A stretch of 64,000 nucleotides of DNA, taken from NCBI GenBank assembly GCA_033032175.1, contig CM065331.1, positions 7,812,370 through 7,876,369 on the forward strand, given 5' to 3'. This document shows, one piece after another, positions 27,301 to 42,300 of this stretch. The notes under the pieces were generated by a model, which was given only the letters and a program-made list of their open reading frames with translations, did no database searches and was not told where the DNA came from. The stretch comes from Saturnia japonica (Eukaryota; Arthropoda; Insecta; Lepidoptera; Saturniidae). Within the stretch, counting starts at the first letter, position 1, and every line of letters starts with the position of its first letter. Both the position numbers and the translations under genes were made by a program.

Positions 27301-30300
27301 TCCGAACTGATTAAAAAAAATTGATACCTCGAAAGCAGCAGGTTCGGCTAGAAGGTGTTTTTAGTCTTGATTTATTAAATTATTAAGTGCTGTGTAGAAC
27401 ATTAAATACAAACTTAAAGATTATTACATCAAATCTATTGTATAAGTAAATTAAATTACAATAAACTTTTAAATTAACGTTAGATTTAATACTACACATA
27501 TGTATATTACAAATAGCAACGCGTTGAATAAAACCTCAGGCCATGGCATGCTAAGACAAACCCCAGAGGTTTAATAGGATGCCTTTAACAAAAAGTTGTA
27601 AATTAATTTATTAGTGAAGTAAATAAATAAATGGTAGTTAATGTTATTCAGTTGCGTTAGTATAGTTTGTTCACATTCTTATAACTTCTACAGGTTTTTA
27701 AATTTGATGACTTATTGGCTAATAGATTCCTTGCTGTTTTTAATTTGATAATTTAGCTGCTAGTATCCTTATTAATAAATATATAAGATACAAATCCATA
27801 GATAAAGGTCGACGAAAATTCATTCGATTAATATCGATTGTAAATAAACTCGATAATTCGATAACAAATATCATTCGTAATTCGAACGGTGCGCAAAAGG
27901 CCAAAGAAGACATATTACATTAATATTGCGAAATATTATGCAATCTTTATCGCGGAACGATTTATTATTTATTCTAATCATTATTATGTAACATATTTAC
28001 ATTATGTTATAAAATTCACGGTAATTAATTTATGAGGTAAGCAGAGACTGAAAACGAATCTTCTTTATTTTTACATGTTTCGTTAAATATTTACGTTGCT
28101 CCCGAACAGGCGCGATGTTATAACCAGAATTTCGCTTTGGTGTGGAAAAACTTAAAAACAATCTGTCTATATAATTAATAAAATTGAAGTGTCTGTTTGT
28201 AATGTTAAAATAACATTTTTTTACTAAATACCGTTTAAAGTCCTTTTAGATCCTAACTCGTGGGCAGTCGTGGGTTCTGTATGGAAAAAGAGACCCCAAC
28301 TTATGACGCGTATGTCGAGAACCTAACCGCCGCGCCGTAAGTACGAGGACTCAGAAATTATTAAAATTCGAACTACATTTAGCCTCATTAGCCTAGTGGT
28401 CGTAAGCGCGACTGCTATGATCGAGGCTTTGGATTCGATTCCACAGGTCGAGCAAAGTGTTATTAGGTTTTTCTATGATATTCTCAGTAGCAGCTCAGAG
28501 TTTGGCTTTGTGACCGATTAATGGCAATAGCCTCGCCCCCTATTACATGAGACCTAAAAATATACCCGACGACCCGTGGGTGTACATTAATTAGTACACC
28601 TCTGACATACAGGCGTGATGGTAATGTCACGTTAGATTTATAGTTCAAAACGTTTATAAACTTATGCGATAACATGAAGGTGTGAATTAACTTGTCACGA
28701 AACTTAAATTACAATATTTGCTTAAATTTACGATAACATCGTAAGTGTTAAATAATGTATTTTATACTAACTGTACCGCACGGTTTCACTTATGTTAAGT
28801 TCATTCGAGCAACTCTTCACGGCAAACGCATCCGTGTAGAATATGCTTCTTCTTACATCACTTACTGTCGTTTTCAATAACCTATCAAAGGATTGTATTT
28901 CATATCTACATATGTGCATATCCTATAGCTTGGGTAGTTATAAGGGAAGCGGATACCTCTTTTAAGTTAAAGATAGTTAGATTGGGGCACTATGTCTGGA
29001 ACCTCCTCGTGGTGTGCCCCGGGCAACGTCAGTCTTTATGGCTGGCGGCCAATACAAGACCGACGGCGTTCCTCGCCTGTACCCCTCTGCTCATCAGAGG
29101 AGACAGGGGATGGGGCAAGAGTGGACCTTTTTCGGCTCGTCCACTATGTACGGACTCGTCTTTGACGGCGGAGGCGGAAGAAAACCTCCTAAAAAATTGA
29201 GAGGATACAACCTCTTTAAAAAATCGCTGACGGCGGTGAAGAAAACCACCTTAAAAATCACGGACGGACTGTGGAGTAAACCACTATTTAAAAAAAATCA
29301 CGGTCGGACGGTGGAAGACAACAACTTTAAAAAATTACCGAGGAAAACAACCTCGTTAAAAAATTACTAGAGGGAGGTGGAGAAAACCACCAGCATAAAA
29401 AGTCATGGACGGACAGTGGAAGGAAACCACTTTAAAAAATAACCAGAGGGTTGAGGATGAGCACCTCGTTAAAAAATCAAAGCCGGATTGTCGAGGACGG
29501 ACGGGAGCTCAAGGACGGCAGAGGAGAAAACCTCGGTAAAAAATCATAGCTGAGCTAGCGGGGCCGGGGTGTGTTCATTCGCCTCCTTCCCCCCGCCATA
29601 TGCCAAAACATTATAGCAGAGGCAGAGGAGAAAACCTCTATAAAAAAAACCCAACGCCGGATGGGTGGGGGACAGGGGTGGATTCATCCGCCTCCTTCTC
29701 CTGCCAGGCCGAACCAAGCGCAGATGAGTCGGGGGGCCTGTCTTCCCATTGCACTGGTTTGGCGGACGGGGAGACAGTTTCGTTATGCACCGGACTGTCT
29801 CCGTCAGCGGGCGGCCCTTCCGGGCCTTGCCGCCAGGGCGACGCGGTAGTATGCTACCGCTGGTCCCGTGTCGCCCCATTACGGCGGAGGACGGTGCACC
29901 GTGGAGTTTTAGTGAGTAGGAGTCTCACATAACCACTCGTCCCCCCGGGCGGTGTGTACCCATAACGGGTTCCACCACGTTAAAAAAAAAAAAAAAAGTG
30001 GTCTCAGATTGCCAGATACGGTTTCTTCGCCGCTCCCTAAATAAGTATATAACAGTAGCATTTGTATGCGGAAATTTTTCAAAACCCTACTAATAACAGG
30101 CTCCAACAATAGTGATTGGAAGTGGAATGATATATATTTCATTTCAAAGGTTAAAAAACCCTATATTTTAAGCGGACTTCAAAAAGAGACGGAGTTTACT
30201 CAATTGGAATGATTTTTTTTAATGAATGTTTAGCCATAACTTCGTTTATGAACCGACTTGGATCATTCCTTTTTTGTTTGATAGGGGCTACTTCAAGGTT

Positions 30301-33300
30301 GGTCCTGTTTTAATTTCCTTCGCATTGGACCTTCAACTTCAAAGATACAAATTCTTAAAAATCATTAAATTTGGTTTTCCTTTTTATTATAAACTAGCTG
30401 TGCCTCACGGTTTCACCCGCGTTATTTTTATACGACAAATACCGTCGATGTACCCGTGTAGGAGGAATAATTTTTTTTTTCTTTTTTTTTTTCAAATTAT
30501 AATATGCCTATGTTACTCGCTGATACCGTAACTTTATATTGGCGAATTAATATCAGTCTAGTAGTTTATGAGTTCATCCATTACAAAAAAAATCAAATCA
30601 AATCTTTTCTCTTTATAATATTGGTAAAGATGATCTTGTCAATAAAGCTCAAGATATTTGATTGCGCCAATCTCTGGAGCTATCAGTCTACTTTTAAAAA
30701 TTCTTTTTGCATTATATAGCCTGTTTATTGAGGAAGATTATTAGGCTAAGAACTTCAGGCAACGTCTTTACGAAGCGACGCAGTGACCATAAACGTCCAG
30801 CAATCTGTCAAGCTATAAACGAACAAGTACGGGAATACGAAAAGCCACACGGGCAACGCGACTCGATAAATGGGACAAATAAGTGACCGAAATAATTTTA
30901 CATTTTCTCTGATTACCCTTAAACTATTCTCTATATGTATTATGTATGTTTTATTTAGTATATAATATGAAATATGTGTCTGTCATATATATAGTATAGT
31001 ATGATATGTAGTATATGAAATATGTAATGTTATTATGAGTGCAATTTGGTAACTGGTACGAAAGGTCCCCAAGACAGTGTTTGGGGTCCACTGTTAGAAT
31101 ATAAGTATAATGTAATTTAGTTTAGTTAAATAAATTTACCATTTCTATCCAATTGTAAGACACCTAAAAACGGTCGTCCAGTTGGGAGACAAACAAATAT
31201 TTTACTTTTTTGCTAGACACGGAGCCCCCCCAAAATCGCAGGATCCCTAGTAGATGGTTAATCTGGCCCTGTACTGAGCATTTCCAAAAATCATAGGGGG
31301 CGCCCAGAAAATGCTTGTAGACTGTAAATGGTATAGAGACGGCTCTGTATTAATGCATTTTTATGTATTATCATAGCAACAACTCTATTTCATACTTTAC
31401 TACGAAATTTTATAAGTGCTACAAATATAATATCATGCACGCTTTTTACAACAATATTCAGCTAAATGGTTTAGAGACGGCTCTGTAATAATGAATTTTT
31501 ATGTGTTATCATAGCAACAACTCTATTTCATACTTTACTACGAAATTTTATAAGTGCTACAAATATAATATCATGCACGCTTTTTACAACAATATTCAGC
31601 TAAATGGTTTAGAGACGGCTCTGTAATAATGAATTTTTATGTGTTATCATAGCAACAACTCTATTTCATACTTTACTACGAAATTTTATAAGTGCTTCAA
31701 ATATAATATCATGCACGCTTTTTACAACAATATTCAGCTAAATGGTTTAGAGACGGCTCTGTAATAATGAATTTTTATGTGTTATCATAGCAACAACTCT
31801 ATTTCATACTTTACTACGAAATTTTATAAGTGCTACAAATATAATATCATGCACGCTTTTTACAACAGTATTCAGCTAAATGGTATAGAGACGGCTCTGT
31901 ATTAATGAATTTTTATGTATTATCATAGCAACAACTGTATTTCATACTTTACTACGAAATTTTATAAGTACTACAAATATAATATCATGCACGCTTTTTA
32001 CAACAATATTCAGCTAAATGGTATAGAGACGGCTTTATATTAATGCATTTCTTATGCGTTATCATAACAACAACTTTACTTCATACTTTACTACGAAATT
32101 TTATAAGTAGGTACTACAAATATAATATTATGCATACTTTTTATATCATTATCCGCTGATAAGCTTCACTGATGTCTGCATCGATATTCAGACGCTTTAT
32201 CGAAAAATAAAATAAATTACATCATATCTTTAGTTATCGATATTTGAATATTTACTGTTTTTTGCTTTCATTATATACAGTAACTACCGATTCTCTACAT
32301 TTTTTTAAATACCTCAAACAGAAGATTGTATTGAGTTCCTGCGGTGTATAGGGTTCTCTGAGACTTTACCTAATAGGTATTATTATTACTATGTCCACGG
32401 CTTCGCTCGCGTGGAAAGTGTAATGCTTATAAGTAAAACATTTTTTTTTTTTTTTTATCAAAATCTATCCATTAGTTTTTGCGTGATACGCGCACAAAGG
32501 CACACATGAATAATTTTATTTATATATAGATTATATTAATAACAAAAACCGTATTGACTATAAATTTTGCAATAAAACAATGATAGCTAAATCATAGCGT
32601 ACACGGACATCGCATTGAACGACGTGAGTTACAATCCCTGAAATGAGCCCGAGTTCTCGGTGTAGGAAAACAAAGCGAGCGACGAAACCATAGCATGGTG
32701 GTAGGGCTTTTTCTAATGCCCGACTGGCTAGCTACCCCCCTCAAATTGAAAATCTGTCGCCAAACCTATAGGTGTTCCGGCATCTACACTTGAGAGCTTC
32801 TAACGAATTTTTTTTTTGTTCAAAAGGACGTTATTTTCACATTTTAGCCGGCATAAAAGCGAGCAGTGGCGACAGGATTGTAAACTCTAGAGGACGCAAC
32901 TGTTTCTGAATTGTTCTGTGCTTACTATTGTGCATAGTTCCGATATTTTACTATATTAATAACAAAATTGAAAATTTATTAACCCCCGACAGAAGAGACC
33001 ATTCCAATGAGCCCAAATATGCTAACTCTGCTGTAAGTGGGTGAGGAGTTAGGTACCTTCGAATTCCAGATGACGCTGCAGCATCAGGTCAAGGTTTTTC
33101 TAATATCATTGAAGTAACCGAACATGAAATCTCGACTCAATCAGACCCGTGGAAGATGCTCATATCTATTTATCAACTTAAATCGTCTTGAATCATAGCT
33201 AACAACAATCTCGATCAAGTCACCTTTCCAATAAAACAAACTTGATCAAAATCGGTTCAGCCGTTTGTGATACGACACCACAGACAGGCACACAGATACA

Positions 33301-36300
33301 CACATACACACGTTAAACATATTCTCCCTCCCTTCTCCTCTTTTTATGTCAATGGTTAAGAAACGTTACCTACCAGACGGTCTACAATTAAATAAGTAAT
33401 TAATTGACTTTGAAAGACAATCATATCATTTTAATCCTTCGTGAATTTGGTCGAAACCCGTTCCACGATAAAAAATTGATACATATATTGATCTGATATA
33501 TCAAATTATTTCAACAAGTCATTTTTATTAATATATCTCCTTAATTCAACATTATATTATTTACATTCTTGTACATCCTTGTATGATTCACTTATGGATC
33601 AAACAATTTAGGATAGTCAAAGGACGCGTGTGTGCCCTATTTGCCCGTTCACACCAGCCAAGTGTCGGCCCCGGCAAAAAGTCGGGTGTTGTAGTGTGAA
33701 CGGGTTGTAAAAAAAAACTTTGAAGTAATATATACGCATTTAAGGAAAACTTAAATACATATTAAAATATAATAGATTACTGCTATTCTTACTTGACGCC
33801 AACTATTTCAGTATGGAACAAAGATTTTAGGGTAATTTACAACTGGTAATAAATATATAAATACAAGCTAATTAACAAAAAAAATATAACCAGCTTCAAT
33901 GATTTTGAAGAGTTCCTTGATATATCTTCGAAGTTGAAGGTCCAATGCCAATGAAATTAAAATGAGACCACCCTTGAGATATCCCCTATCCAACAAAAAA
34001 GGAACCACCCAAATCGGTTCGTAAACAAAGAAGTTATGGCTCAACATCCATAAAAAAATATACATTCGACTTGAGTAACCTACCGTCTTTTTTTAAAGTC
34101 GCTTAAATAATTAAAGTTAAAGAAATAACGAAAACCCATAATGAAAAAAAAATGTACATTGCTATTTTCGATTATATACCATAAGTATATCAGCTGAAGA
34201 ATTCAAATAGCATCAGTCATAGAGAAGTTGACGAGTTAGGTTAGCGTAGTATGGACATGTCATTAGGTGGGATGAAAGTCATATAACTAGAAGAATGTTA
34301 AATATGAAGGTGAGTGTATATAGGAGTAGAGAAAGACCGAAGAAGAAATGGATGAATTGTGTGAGGAATGATCTGCGTATATAAAAAGAGTGAGTACTGA
34401 AATGACAGCTGATAGAAGAGAGCGTCAGAGGAAAACATGGTGTGCCAACCCTATTTCTTCTTCTTTTACCTAACTTGGCAACTAGTCCTCTTCATTGAAG
34501 ACCATTACTGTCATTATCAAGTGAATATAGTGTCCTGTCTTATTACGATTTAAATATCCTAACAAGATGGTGGCTCTCTTGTTAGAACTTTCTAGGAAAT
34601 TTTTGTGGGATCCCAGAATGCATGCTCTTTAGTTTATATTTATAATCCATTTCACTTATGCACAAAATCCAAACTATATCACGCAAAACGCCACCAATAT
34701 TACATAATATAGGGTCAAAAACCTAAGTTAATGAATCAAAAATAAAAACCACAACATGTCACTTCGAGATCCCGCCAAAAACTTCAACCCTACTTATTAA
34801 GTGGGATAAGAGGATACGCCGGCTCCAAACGTTGGGCCCGGCGTTGGAGTACCGCCAATTTTAAACGCGTGAAGCGTTCTCACGTTAGTGACAACGAGTG
34901 GAGTCGGAAGTAAGAATATTAAATCTATACATACGCGAGAGCAGCGCACGAACACAAGTGGACACAAGACCTAAACAGTTAATTAAGTCATGCTATGATG
35001 TGTCACTGTCCTTGTTAACTTTACAATCAAACAAACATTAATCAAACAAGTTTGTATCGTGTATTTATGTTTGAGAAGCAAACATCCTAAATCGTAACCG
35101 TTGGAACACTTCATTTCACTCTCATATATTATTTATTTGAACAATACATAAGAGAAAAAGTAATATGTGTTTGCGTGTGTCAACTCAGACGCGCGACTGG
35201 AGTTTATTCCTTAACTACGATTGTCTTTGAATATGCAATAGGGAAGGGAAAGAGGTGATTAATTGACTAACTGACGGATTGAGTGGTTAATGATTTATCT
35301 AAAAGCAAGATGATGTATGTATGTAATACACATAGGTACATGATTACATATTGAAAACGCAACGCTTTTGTTAACGCTTTTATAAATTTCACTCCACATA
35401 AATAGGGAATACATAATGGCGTTTGGGTTGCCAAATTAACGTATCATTTCATAATAAGAGAAGACTGACACTACAAACACTAAATAGTAATACAGATTTA
35501 TTTTTAAGTAAATTGTTAAATTGATAAATGTACTTAATTATCGAAAAATCATATTAATTTCTCGAAACAAACACCACAAAAACTCAACAATATGAAATTT
35601 ATCAAGGTATTTCGATATTTAACTGCCCCATTAGTCAAGTGGTCGTAAGCTATAAAAATCTCAGTAGCAGATCGGAGTTTAGCTTCGTGCCCGATTAATG
35701 ACAATAGGCTCGCCCCCTGTTACATAGGACCTAAAGCATACCCGGCGAAATGTGAATGTACATTAGTACACCTCTGCCTAACCCTTCGGGGAATAATTCG
35801 GTTTTACGATCCTGGTAACCCTAAATAAATGTCATCTTAGAAAATCGGATACCCGATAACCTCCTACGACCACAACTGATCCACGGATTTATGCCAATGC
35901 CGATAAAGATTAAGAATAAAATATTAAAACGTAGTCGAAATTTCTGCGTCCTAATTATTATGTTCATCTGCACGCAACACACAATAACTACTTACTGGAT
36001 AGGTTTTGATATATATATATTTGTTAACGATACTTGGATCTCAACAAAAAAATACCTCAATATCTTCATTCAATAAAAAGTTATTAAAGTTTAAAAAAAT
36101 TACGATTTCTATAATCATTACGCGATCTTTTGCAGTTTACTCGAGCAAAGCCGCGGGCACAACTAGTGAGCGCATAAAACAAATAAAGTAATACGGTGAA
36201 ATAAGTTCTAAGATTGATGAACTGAGCTATAAAAACCGAAATTCAAGCGACAATTTTGTGAGTAAAATATCTCTTAACTTCAAACTTGTGACCACAAAAA

Positions 36301-39300
36301 TCTATTGTACAGAAAAAAAAAATGCAATAATCACAAATGATGCGAATTGATACACTTGTTGATGATAAAAAGCCACGTTTTTCAAAATTACCCCAATGAT
36401 TTTTTTTTTACGTTAATATAAATAGTTATCTAGTCTGTTAATAGCAAAATAACAGTTTTAATTATTTTATTTAACACAAAATAGCACTTCTGTACAACAC
36501 ACGCGAGCGTAAAAGTTGCGACAATGTGGAGTCGACGCGACGCGACGTTACCAACTGTTTAGTATAATATGACAATTCATAATTTGTTGTTATCAAAGAT
36601 TCGCAATACAGAGATATGACGTTCTTCACAATGTCGATAAAATGCCTACAATAGTGTAGTCTCTGGGAGACTATTGGCTACCGAATTTATCAAATCGCAA
36701 CACTTTCGTTGTTGGCACGTCATTATAATATTACAATAAATTTATATGAAGTTTAGAGCTGCCACCATCAAAAACTAGTAAACCAGGAGCTATTGAAACT
36801 GAGAGAGACGTCATTTTTGTGAAATAATAACATAACATAACATACCATCACCCCTGTATTGCCGGAAGGGTTAGGCAGAGGTGTATTAATGTACACGTAC
36901 AGTTCGCCGAGTATGTTTTTAGGTCCCATGTAATTAGGGGGCGAGCCTATTGCCATTAATCGGGCACGAAACCAAACTCAGAGCTGCTACTGAGAATTCC
37001 ATAGGGAAAACCCAATAACACTTTGCTCAACCTGGGATTCGAACCCAGGACCTCGCTCATAGCAGTCGCGCTTACGACCACTAGACAATTTGTTTTTATC
37101 GTATGTTTTTATAAACATATTATTATTATATACGTCAGAGAATTGTGTCGTTAGTAATGACCTAGTGCTATTGACTACTATTGACCCATACTATGACTGG
37201 GTGCGATAGATAGCAAGTGTCCGTGCGCCCAATATAAGTGGGCAATAAGCGGCTTAAAAAGCAGTCCGCGTTGCCCGGTATACCGCGCAGAGCTACGTAA
37301 CAAACGTGCAGGCGCAGTGTCGACGTCAAGAAGAATACCAGAACACAAAGGACGAACATTGCCACTTCCAACCACCGTGGAAGAGGTGGCATCGTCGTCG
37401 CTCATGGCGCCGGCCAAAGACCCGGTGGAGCGCGGAGGTAGGACACGATCCACTCGCAGACGCCAGATACAGAGGAACGCAAATAACCACGGCGCCAAAG
37501 TGTTATCTGTACTCGAACTACCAAAAAATACCCACGACATAGAAGATCTGGCGCAAACAAAGAAGATCGTTAAAGCTACTATCGAAGCCGCACGGGAGGG
37601 CGGCGGAGAGAAGCTGATGGCCTACATCCGAGGAGTTCTGATAGAAATTACCAAAGACGTAGCCTAAATACGAAGAAAACCGAACATGAGCACCGCACCA
37701 AAGCCTCGCTATTACAACTAATAGGTGGCGAGCCACTAAAGAAAAAACCATACGCATCATCAACTAACTACCGGTGCCTCACGTATTACTACGGAAGGCA
37801 ACCTGAAGAACAAAGAACACCCGTTGTTACGGGTGAAGTAGAAAGTCACCGAAAGAGGGCTTGCCCTGAGACGGTTACCCCTCTCCCGAAAAGGAGAGAG
37901 AAGAACACTTGTTGTTGTTAAAAATCAGTCTCTTTCGACCCGTCGAACGGTGAAGACCTCTGTTAAGATTGTATATTAGTATTGATCGAGGTTGTCCGCT
38001 ACGTGAGAAATCTGAGAGAGGGTCATTCTTTCTCGAACTGCTAGATCAGTTAACAGTTTGATCTCAACCAAAACAAATGTGAGACAGGGTTCAAGTTTAG
38101 TAGAAACCACGGTAGTCTTTTTCACCGATAAAAGAGCTGATATCTAACGGGTGTCAAGTTCTATTGCAGTTCCATTAATTATAGCTGTACGTGCCTCAAT
38201 TCATTTACAAAACTTGTTACTTTTTTTGATATGAGATTACTATCTCCTACGGGTCTCTCCGACATATAGATTTAATATAATAAAAATATAACTACTAATA
38301 ATATATCAAGTTCTCAACGTTTGTAATCTCTAATACGTTATGACTATCCATGTTGACTAACTTCGTGTCTTATTTTCGGTATTACTCGACCTAAACGTGG
38401 GGTATTTAGATACTTGTACTCTATTATATAATATGGCAAATATTTATATCAAATGTTTAGAATATTAATGAAAGGAATTCAAGTAAACTATTAGTTTGAA
38501 AACCAGTTTCTGCTGGTTTTCAAACTAATTTAACAACTAATCCATTAAATATGTATGAGCAAAATCAGAGCTTAATTTATTAAACGAGGTCACAGAAGCT
38601 CGGATGACTATAACTGTATATAGCTCATAAGTTTTCCTTATACCGACTTTCGAAAAAAAGAAAATATCTGTGATAAGTGTTTCATTTCTAATGTAAGTAT
38701 TTACATATAATAAGATACATTTCGTTCATACAAATGACAACAATAACTTCACCCTCATAATTTTTGCGATGTATTAATTGTGTGCGATGTATATTTAAAT
38801 AAATAAGCATTGTTTTTTCTAAATAATTTTTTCCCTGATGCGTTTTGAACCCAGTTATTTTTACAAAATATTCATAAATAACCATTAATCATAACATACG
38901 TATGTATTAGAATAGGTAGTTATTTCTAACAAAATTTGTAGAACTAGGGCGACGCGCGAAATAAGCAGGGAAAGTTTTTGTCTTCATCGATTATAATATC
39001 AGAATCAAAATGTACTTTTCTCTGCTTTTTAGTTGTGGTCCATGGACACAAAGCGTCTTACAATAAAAGAGCGGTACTTCTCTAACACTTATAAATATTA
39101 ATTCAATAAGAACTAGAGACCTATATCGAGTTATAAATTTATTATTACCTTTCTATTGACAAACCGCGTGGTCAACCTAATGTGACGTAATAAGATCAAA
39201 TTTTAAATATCAATATACCTTATTTATTATCAGTGATATGTTATGCAGATACGAAACCTGTTAGCGTATAATATGCCTAAAATAAGTAAAGATATTCTTC

Positions 39301-42300
39301 AAAATGTGTTATGAATACCTTAATTTCATTCATTGTACTTGAGAGCGAGTCCTTACATTAACAACTTGAGAGTGACAGCTAAATTCGACGTGCACTATAT
39401 TGCTACTTTTGAAGCGTATTAGGATAACGCGTCGATTGAGTAATGGTTGGACCTATAATTACGTGAGTTTTTATCGAATAAAAACATCGTGATGAAATCA
39501 CATAACATGGTGGAAATATTTTCGTACTCGGCTTACTAAAGGGTAGCTCTCAAGTTGTAAATCTGCCATGAAAAACACTTCGATCATCGTCACTTACGCT
39601 AAAAACCTGTAATATATATAACAATCCATTACAGGTCTCCTTTAATGTAAGGTCAAGAGTTTATCACAATTACAAATACAGCTATTCAGCTCATTTCACC
39701 ATTACACATGTACACATTACACTTGTTGGTGGAAGTGTACATGTTGTTTTAATTTTAGGTTTAGGGTTATGTTCTTTAGATGTAGATATTTTCCAAAGTA
39801 TACTAGCGGAACGGACTTCTGGTTCGGCTGGTATACTGTGGAACTTTATTGTTAATAGTTATAGTGTAAGGGATAAAGTATGTCGTATTTTTTATTTAGT
39901 TAATAATATATTAACTGTAGAAATTTGTTTTTTTTTTTTTTAATTTGGATATGTTTCAATGGGGCTGACACACACCAATTGTAAAAACCCCTTAAATAAA
40001 AGTAAAAAAAAGAAAGAAAATACCTTGTTATAATAAATACATGGGCGACCGAGCTGTGCTCGGTATCTTATAAACAAAAAAAGAAAAACACCTATCTAGG
40101 TAAACTTGGAATTTAAAACATTATCTAAATGCAAAGTTTCATCGAAATCGTTGAAACCGTTTCCGAGAAACCAATTATATATATACTTTAAAATTATAAT
40201 CTCTGAACAGTATAAGCTGTTACTAATATTCATATTAATCACGAACAAGGAGCCTCGGCGAGGTTTTCAGAGATCACCGTAGGTATACTTTAAAAATGAT
40301 AACAATTTTATGTCCAGTCTGTATTAATCTCATCTACGGCTAGAGCGATAGTACGTATAATGTAAGCATGTGACGTATGATGTTACAGAAGTTATATTAT
40401 TATATAGATAACAATTATCAGAATGTGTTTGTGTGTGTATATGTAAAGTGGCGTTTCTTAGTCTGAGCACACGAGACATATTACAATAAAAGTTTACTTA
40501 AATACATAACTTGAATATTATGGGGTGTATTAGAACCGGTGGTACTGTATTCATAAGTGCCTTCTTAGGGCCCAAATTGAATAAAATATTTTTCATTTGA
40601 TTTAATTTTTTTATTCATAAAAATAAGTCTTGAGTTGAGGTCGGTCAATGTTCGGTTGCTACTTAGGGTCTGAGCATACGAGGGACTTTTCTGTACTTCA
40701 AAATAGGTCGTTTAGAACTGAATCGCATAACCCACACGACGGACAAAATGACGCGTACAGAACTGCGCGGTTCTTAGCGATGTATTAGGTCCTTACATAT
40801 GAAATTAGCTTATATGGGAAGAGTAACAGGAAAAAATATGAAATTATATTGTTACGACCTGTTACAACCCCATTAAAAAAATAGAAAAAAATCCTGTTCC
40901 CGAAATATCTCGAAGCAACTAGAAACTTCTCAGGACATCGAAATAATGTTCGCGTCGTAAACAACCGCGGCGCATGTTTGTGTAAACATCGCAGTTTACA
41001 CACACATGTATAAGGATTATCGCCTCAATTACGTCATCGATTGGGCATTGAAAGTAAACATCAATGAAAAGTTCGCGACGCTTCACGATGTTTCTGCGGT
41101 CGTTTAGTGTAGGTATATAAGTGACTCAGGCGCGGCGCCGTAGCAGTTCAGTTTTGAATTACAAAGCGATAACAACGTAGTCCATTGAAAAGTTACATTT
41201 GGGGTTGCGTTTTTTAGAGGACGCAATTTAATTTTTTTGATGTGTAGGGGGGGTCAATGTAAAGCTAAAACCAAGTTTGTGGGGTCGCCACCCTTGTCCC
41301 ACGGCCGCCATCTTGAAAATAGGGGTTGAAATGGTTTTTACGATATATCTCTTAAACTATTTATCTGATAAAAAAAATTATTAACATTTTTTGTTGCAAA
41401 TTAAATTCTCTACAACTTTGATTCAGTAACTTTTTGTCGTAGAACTATAAATTAAAAAGTTATAAGCAAAAATGTTCAGATATTCGAGAAAAAAAATTAG
41501 AATAATAATAAGAACAATAAGAGAGGTTAGAAATAATAATAATAATAGCAGGAAGATGTTTTTTTTGTTCCCTAATGGTCACTTGAGTATTTTCTACCTG
41601 ATCAGTATTCTCGGTAACGGCCATCAGATTAAAAATTATTTAAAAATCAACAATTGTAAAATTCTGTAATGGAGTGCAAAAGAGTCAATAATTAATTATT
41701 AATTATGTTAATTATTATTATTATAATTATATGAATAATTAATTATTAATAATAATTAAAAAAATTATAATGAGAAAAAATAACAATAACTGATGACACA
41801 TTAGTTCACACGTATAATATATGTATATATAGTTGAGAGTACTGAAAAATAGTACTCACTTCGGAGCGCTGTAAAACTTTAACTATTGACTTGAAAAAAT
41901 GTTGCATATAAAAGTTGTTCCTCGAAAAAACGATCTACAAAAATGGTCTGACATGATTTTTTCGTAAAATTATAAAAAAAAGTTATATCGAAAAATATAA
42001 ATTTTTTTCTCGAATTTCTGAACATTTTCGCTTATAACTTTTTATTTATAGTTCTACGACAAAAAGTTACTGAATCAAAGTTGTAGAGAATTTAATTTGC
42101 AACAAAAAATGTTAACAATTTTTTTTTATCAGATAAATAGTTTAAGAGATATATCGTAAAAACCATTTCAACCCCTATTTTCAAGATGGCGGCCGTGGGA
42201 CAAGGGTGGCGACCCCACAAACTTGGTTTTAGCTTTACACTGACCCTCCCTACACATAAAAAAAATAAAATTGCGTCCTCTAAAAAACGCAAGGTAAGGC

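Noticed and set aside
29544..29932. Overlapping ~110-aa frames on both strands of the GC-rich region
   Set aside because: Gly/Pro/Arg/Ser-rich in several frames at once because stops are rare in GC-rich DNA. They lie in a LINE 3' end with poly(A).
37028..37090. tRNA-like sequence with box A and box B
   Set aside because: The head continues directly into a SINE body shared with copies at 28.4, 35.6 and 56.0 kb, so it is a SINE promoter, not a tRNA gene.
41112..41160. TATA-like promoter for the host gene
   Set aside because: It lies inside a solo LTR on the plus strand, opposite to the CP2 gene, so it is taken as the LTR's own promoter.
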